Shown piece by piece: positions 20,339-24,744 of a DNA stretch of 24,744 bases. The stretch comes from Bondarzewia mesenterica (taxonomy: Eukaryota; Basidiomycota; Agaricomycetes; Russulales; Bondarzewiaceae), in contig SGPL01000483.1 of NCBI GenBank assembly GCA_004802705.1, positions 1 to 24,744 of the forward strand, in the 5' to 3' direction. The notes beneath the pieces were generated by a model. It had not been told where the DNA came from. It was given only the letters and a program-made list of their open reading frames with translations, and searched no databases. Position 1 is the stretch's first letter. The number at the start of each line of letters is the position of its first letter. The translations under genes and the position numbers were made by a program.

Positions 20339-23300
20339 ATGGCAAACTACGTTGCAACGGCATTGACGACGAGTCTCAATCGGTCTATTCTACTGCATCG
20401 CGAGGCTCTCCGGCTTCGACCTTCTCCTCATCCCTATCGACGGGAGTCGCTGATCAAACTGGCGCATGCTCTTGAAGCACGCGCCAATCAAACAGGTTCA
20501 ATACAGGACTTGGATGAGGCGGTGACACTCTACCGTGAAGCGCTTCGTTCTCAACAACTCCTACCCGCTCTCCACACGTTTTCTCCTGGTCACCCAGGGA
20601 CCATCACGAATAACCTTGCATTGCTACTTGGGAGACGCTTTGAACGGACGGGTCGGATGGATGACCTGGAGGAAGCAGTCTCGTTTCATCGAGGTGCCCT
20701 CAGCCTGCATCCTGCCACCCACCCTGATTGGCCGCTCTTACTGAATAATCTCGGCAATATGCTTCGAATCCAGTTTGAGCAGACCGGTCAGCTCGATGAC
20801 TTGGAGGAGGCCGTGTCGCTTCATCGTCAGATACTCGACCTGCGCCCTGTACCAAAAATTGTTCAATGGAGCTCTCTCAACAATCTCGCTGCTGCCCTGC
20901 GAGCCCTATTTGAGCAAAGGGGTCAGCTTGGTGACCTGGAGGAGGCGATCTCGCTTAATCGTCAGGCACTCGAGCTGCGTCTTGCACCCCATTTCGATCG
21001 ATCTCGCTCCCTGAACAATCTTGCCAATGCCGTTTATACGCGATTTCAGCGGACAGGTCAACTTGGTGACCTGGATGAGGCAATCACGCTTCATCGACAG
21101 GCACTCGAGTTNTTTTCCTGCACCACATCCCAATCGATCCGATTCACTGAACAACCTCGCCAATGCCCTTTTTACCAGATTTGGGCAGACGAATGAGCTT
21201 GGTGACTTAGAGGAGGCAGTCTCGCTTCAAAGACAGGCGCTCGAGTTGTTTCCTTCATCGCATCCCAGGCGATGGATCTCTCTCAACAATCTCGCCACTG
21301 CCGTTCGATCCCGATTTTGGCGGACAGGTCAGGTTAGTGATCTGGAGGAGGCGGTGTCGCTTCATCGAGAGGCACTCGAGTTTTTCCCTGAAATGCATCC
21401 TCACCGATTGTCCTNTCTCAGCAATCTCGCCCACTCCCTTTTAATCCGGTTTGGGCAGATCGGTCATTTCAGTGACCTCGAGGANGCAGTTGCACTCGAT
21501 CGCCAGGCGCTCGAATTGAGTTCNGCACCCCATGTCAATCGATCTCGCTCCCTCAACAATCTCGCCCATGCCCTTTATGTCCGTTTTGNGCAGAAGGGTC
21601 AGCTTGATGACCTGGAGGAAGCGGTCTCACTTTTTTCGACAGGCACTCGAATTGCATCCTGCACCCGATCCCGGACGATCTGGCTCGATGAACAATCTCG
21701 CCAATGCCCTTTTTGTACGGTTTGAGCAGATGGGTCAGCTCGGTGACTTGGAGGAAGCAGTCTCGCTTCATCGACAGGCGCTTGAGCTGTTTCCCGCATC
21801 CCATACCAATCGAGTGGACTCACTGAACAATCTTGCCAATGCTGTTTTAACCCGATTCGATCAGACGGGTCAGCTTGGTGACCTGGACGAGGCAGTCTCG
21901 CTTCATCGTGAAGCACTGGAGTTGTATCCTGCATCGCATCCCAAACGATTGGGNTCCCTCAACAATCTTGCCATTGTCCTCTTANCACGGTTTTTGCAGG
22001 CGGGCCAGTTCAGTGACTTGGAGGAGGCAATCTCGCTTCATCGTCAGGCACTCGAGCTGCGTCCTGCACCACATCCTGATCGATGGAATTCTCTCAACAA
22101 TCTCGCCGGCGCTATTCTTTCCCGATTTGAGCAGACAGGTCAGCTCAGTGATTTAGAGGAGGCAGCCTCGCTTCATCGAGAGGCACTGGAGCTTCGTCCT
22201 GCACCCCACCCTGATCGATCGATGTCACTGAACAACCTCGCCAATACCTTTGTTTCCTTGTTTGAGCAGAGAGGTCAGNTNGGTGATCTGGAGGANGCGA
22301 TCTCACTTCATCGGCAAACAGTTGACCTGCGCCCTGAACCACATCCAAAAAGGTCAAGCTCACTTCACAATCTTTCTCGTGCGCTTTACACTCTGTTTCA
22401 AAGCAAAGGTCAATTNACAGATATAGAGGATGCGATCTCAGCATGCCGTCAGTCGCTCGACCTGCTACCTTTGGACCACCCCCACCGATGCCAATCCTCG
22501 CGTACCTTGGGAAAAATGCTCGTCGACTTACATTCTCATACCAAACATTTGCAGCATCTAGACGATGCTGTCGCTACCTTTCGCGCGGCAGTCGAGTGCA
22601 CGTCGGCATCAGTCTCAGACCGTTTTGCCTCCGCTAGGGATTGGGCTCGGCGTACAGATGGGATCCACGAGTCGGCTCTNGAGGCNTATCAGTCTGCCAT
22701 CGGACTGCTGCCTCGGATCGCTATGCTTGGACTCAATTTGCAGTCTCGTCAAGAAGGACTCAGTTCCCGAAGTGATGGCNTGGCTAGCGACGCTGCGGCT
22801 TGTGCGATTCGATTNGGTCAATTGGATAAAGCCGTCGAATTCCTCGAGGAAGGTCGGGCAATTTTCTGGACGCAGGCTCTGCGGCTTCGGACACCANTGG
22901 ACGAACTCCGAAAAGCNGCNCCCNAACTTGCCCAAAAATTGGAGGATATATCACGGGCACTTGAGCAGGGATCCTACCGGGACATATCAAGGCATCCGTC
23001 CGACAGCGCAAAGAAGGTGATGTCAATGGAGCGAGAAGCAGTTCATTACCGTCACCTAGACGATGACTGGACGGCGACGCTCAATGAGATCCGAAACATA
23101 GATGGATTTGAAACTTTTCTCGGGCCGAAGCAATTTTCCGCACTTGAACGGGCTGCATCCCACGGTCCCGTCGTAATTCTCAATGCTAGCCGTTCGAGCT
23201 GCAACGCATTGATCGTCACACTCTCTGGTATTCATCATATCCCTATCTCAGGCTTGTCNTCCGATGCTGCAGTGGGACTAATTTTTTTGATTCGACTTGC

Positions 23301-24518
23301 ACTATCTTCCGAGGCTCGGTCTNCGCCCTTATTTTCCATGCTGGGCAAGAGTTTTATTGCCATGGATCAAAATTCGATACCACCGACAGGATCTGAAGTG
23401 ACGCAATTGTCGCTGGACAGGTTTCCAGAAGANGTNCGAAACGACCCTGACTTCCTACGTTTTCTGGACGACCAGGATCGACACGGCAAAAGGCTTTCCA
23501 GCAGTGCCTTGAAGCAGGACGATGTCTTTCGTGCTGTATTAGCAAAACTATGGACATGTATAGTTGAGCCCGTCCTTCGCTTCCTAGATTTGAAGGTAAG
23601 ATCATTCGCTGCCCGAAACTCCTGTTTTTTCTTTTCAAGCTCATTTGCGATTGCAGAAATCGGATTCACCTCCACGTATATGGTGGTGTCCCACAGGGCC
23701 CTTCGCATTTCTTCCCATTCATGCAGCAGGAATGTACNATAGCCGTGAGCANAGCGATTGCATCTCCGACCATGTCGTTTCGTCTTATACGCATACGCTG
23801 AATTCCCTCCTCTCTCNTGGACCCAACNCCGAGAATCCCTTCAAGATGTTGGCAGTCATACAACCCCAAACTCCAGGTTACTCTTCGCTCCCGTCTACTG
23901 TCCTGGAACTGCGCAAAATCGAAGGACGAGTGCCCGAGGATGNCTTGATCAGATCAGGATTGCNGGGCACANCATCAACCGTCGAAAACGTCGCAGCCTA
24001 TCTGTCAACTGCCGCCGTCGCTCACTTTGCATGCCATGGGATACAGGATGCCGAGAACCCACTTGAGAGNGGCCTTGTTCTTTCGGACGGTCGATTAACG
24101 GTGTCTCGGATCATGCAGCAACCGATGCCGAATGCATCGTTGGCGTTCCTCAGTGCATGCGAGACGGCGATGGGTGACGACAAGCTNCCCGACGAAGCAA
24201 TGCATCTCGCGGCGACGCTGTTGTTTGCTGGGTTTCGCGGAACAGTTGCGACGATGTGGTAAGCACATTGCAAGGTTGTTNGCTTGCGAGATCCAGTTCC
24301 AAACTTAATTTGAACACACTAGGTCCATTTACGACGAGGACGGGCCGAAGATTGTAGACAGCTTCTANGAATATCTATTCCAGGACGATGCCGGAGGACA
24401 AGTAGCATCTCCNGACACCACTCGCGCTGCTCGAGCGCTCAGTCTTGCTGTCCTGANGCTGCGCGACCAGAATGCACCCTTCATACGCTGGGTCCCTTTT
24501 GTACATTTTGGATTATGA
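20339..24518 (+). CDS. TPR-CHAT gene 3 (close duplicate of gene 1; two apparent +1 shifts)
   Basis: Starts MANYVATALTTSL at 20339 and has exons 20339-23595, 23657-24258 and 24323-24518. Two extra bases interrupt the first exon: one at 21112-21116 (TTNTTTTCC for TTGTTTCC) and one at 21631-21636 (a run of six T). Removing both gives 1085 codons in exon 1 and a protein of about 1350 aa, three more than gene 1, as expected from gene 1's 3-codon deletion. Both extra bases sit in T runs, the first next to an N, so they may be sequencing errors. About 16 TPR-like units lead to a linker and an intact CHAT domain: catalytic His at 24035-24037 (HFACHG), Cys at 24158-24160. The Cys motif is SACET, the commoner CHAT form, where genes 1 and 2 have SACQT. 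Introns are 61 nt (GTAAGA..TGCAG) and 64 nt. Likely a cytosolic cysteine peptidase controlled by its TPR array. Confidence 0.85.
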
Positions 24519-24744
24519 TGTGTGTGCTGTAGGCATTCAGCTCTTTCATCATCATTTCTCTTTCTCTCATCCCCNAACGTTTTGCCCCTTGATTTCTNTC
24601 CCTTTGTACGATCGATCGCCTTCGATGGTCTTTTTGAGCATTTGCTTCCAATGCCTTGGAATTCCTGCTTTCACNATCCTTTCTTGTTTCTTCTCGTTCT
24701 ACTGATAATGAGCAGCGTTGAATTTTATATANATTGNNANNNNA
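24519..24744. other. 3' flank of gene 3 and contig end
   Basis: Matches the 3' flank of gene 1 (tttgatggtct region near 6805 against 24624). Ends in a run of N, so this is the edge of an assembled contig and not a biological end. No telomere-like repeat is visible. Confidence 0.7.

Larger units (their letters stand above)
19372..24740 (+). repeat. Right copy of the 5.3-kb segmental duplication
   Basis: Carries gene 3 with its upstream region and matches 1563-6885. The copy runs into the contig end, so its true right edge is not visible. Scattered single N bases from 21112 onward mark positions that the assembly could not call. Confidence 0.9.

Noticed and set aside
1..24744. tRNA, rRNA or other structured RNA genes; gasdermin or CRISPR partner genes
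   Set aside because: None seen when scanning both strands for tRNA T-loop strings or for neighbours with family resemblance; the CHAT link to such systems is known only from bacteria.

Overview
The window looks like nuclear DNA of a basidiomycete fungus, probably an Agaricomycete. Reasons: short introns (53-64 nt) with GT..AG ends; three large TPR-CHAT genes of a kind expanded in mushroom-forming fungi; a Helitron/PIF1-type helicase relic; and a piece of a fungal AAA+ ATPase. The right end is a low-quality contig end (scattered single N from about 21.1 kb, ending in N).

Layout. 0.15-1.42 kb (minus): broken Helitron-type helicase. 1.56-6.9 kb (plus): TPR-CHAT gene 1 with its promoter and 3' flank. 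7.3-7.9 kb (minus): N-terminal piece of an AAA+ ATPase cut off after its second exon. 8.7-9.5 kb: spacer repeat. 9.8-14.9 kb (plus): TPR-CHAT gene 2. 15.5-16.1 kb (minus): possible small three-exon gene. 16.1-16.9 kb: second copy of the spacer repeat. 16.9-19.4 kb: no convincing gene. 19.4-24.74 kb (plus): TPR-CHAT gene 3, a close duplicate of gene 1 including its upstream region.

The three large genes share one plan: about 15-18 tandem 45-residue TPR-like units (135-nt DNA period), a helical linker, and a C-terminal CHAT peptidase domain with the His (HFACHG) and Cys (SACQT or SACET) of the catalytic pair intact. The last two introns are in identical places; exon 2 is exactly 602 nt and the last exon exactly 196 nt in all three. 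If the breaks are read through, the proteins would be about 1347, 1420 and 1350 aa. The CHAT halves are open in all three, but every TPR half is interrupted: a -1 shift in gene 1, a -1 shift plus a TAA in gene 2, and two +1 shifts in gene 3 (next to N or T runs, so possibly sequence errors).

The array grew by tandem duplication of a unit made of gene plus spacer, followed by repeat shuffling and apparent gene conversion. Function is inferred only: a repeat-based sensor joined to a caspase-like protease, possibly in fungal self/non-self recognition or cell death. Nothing in the sequence names a trigger or a substrate.
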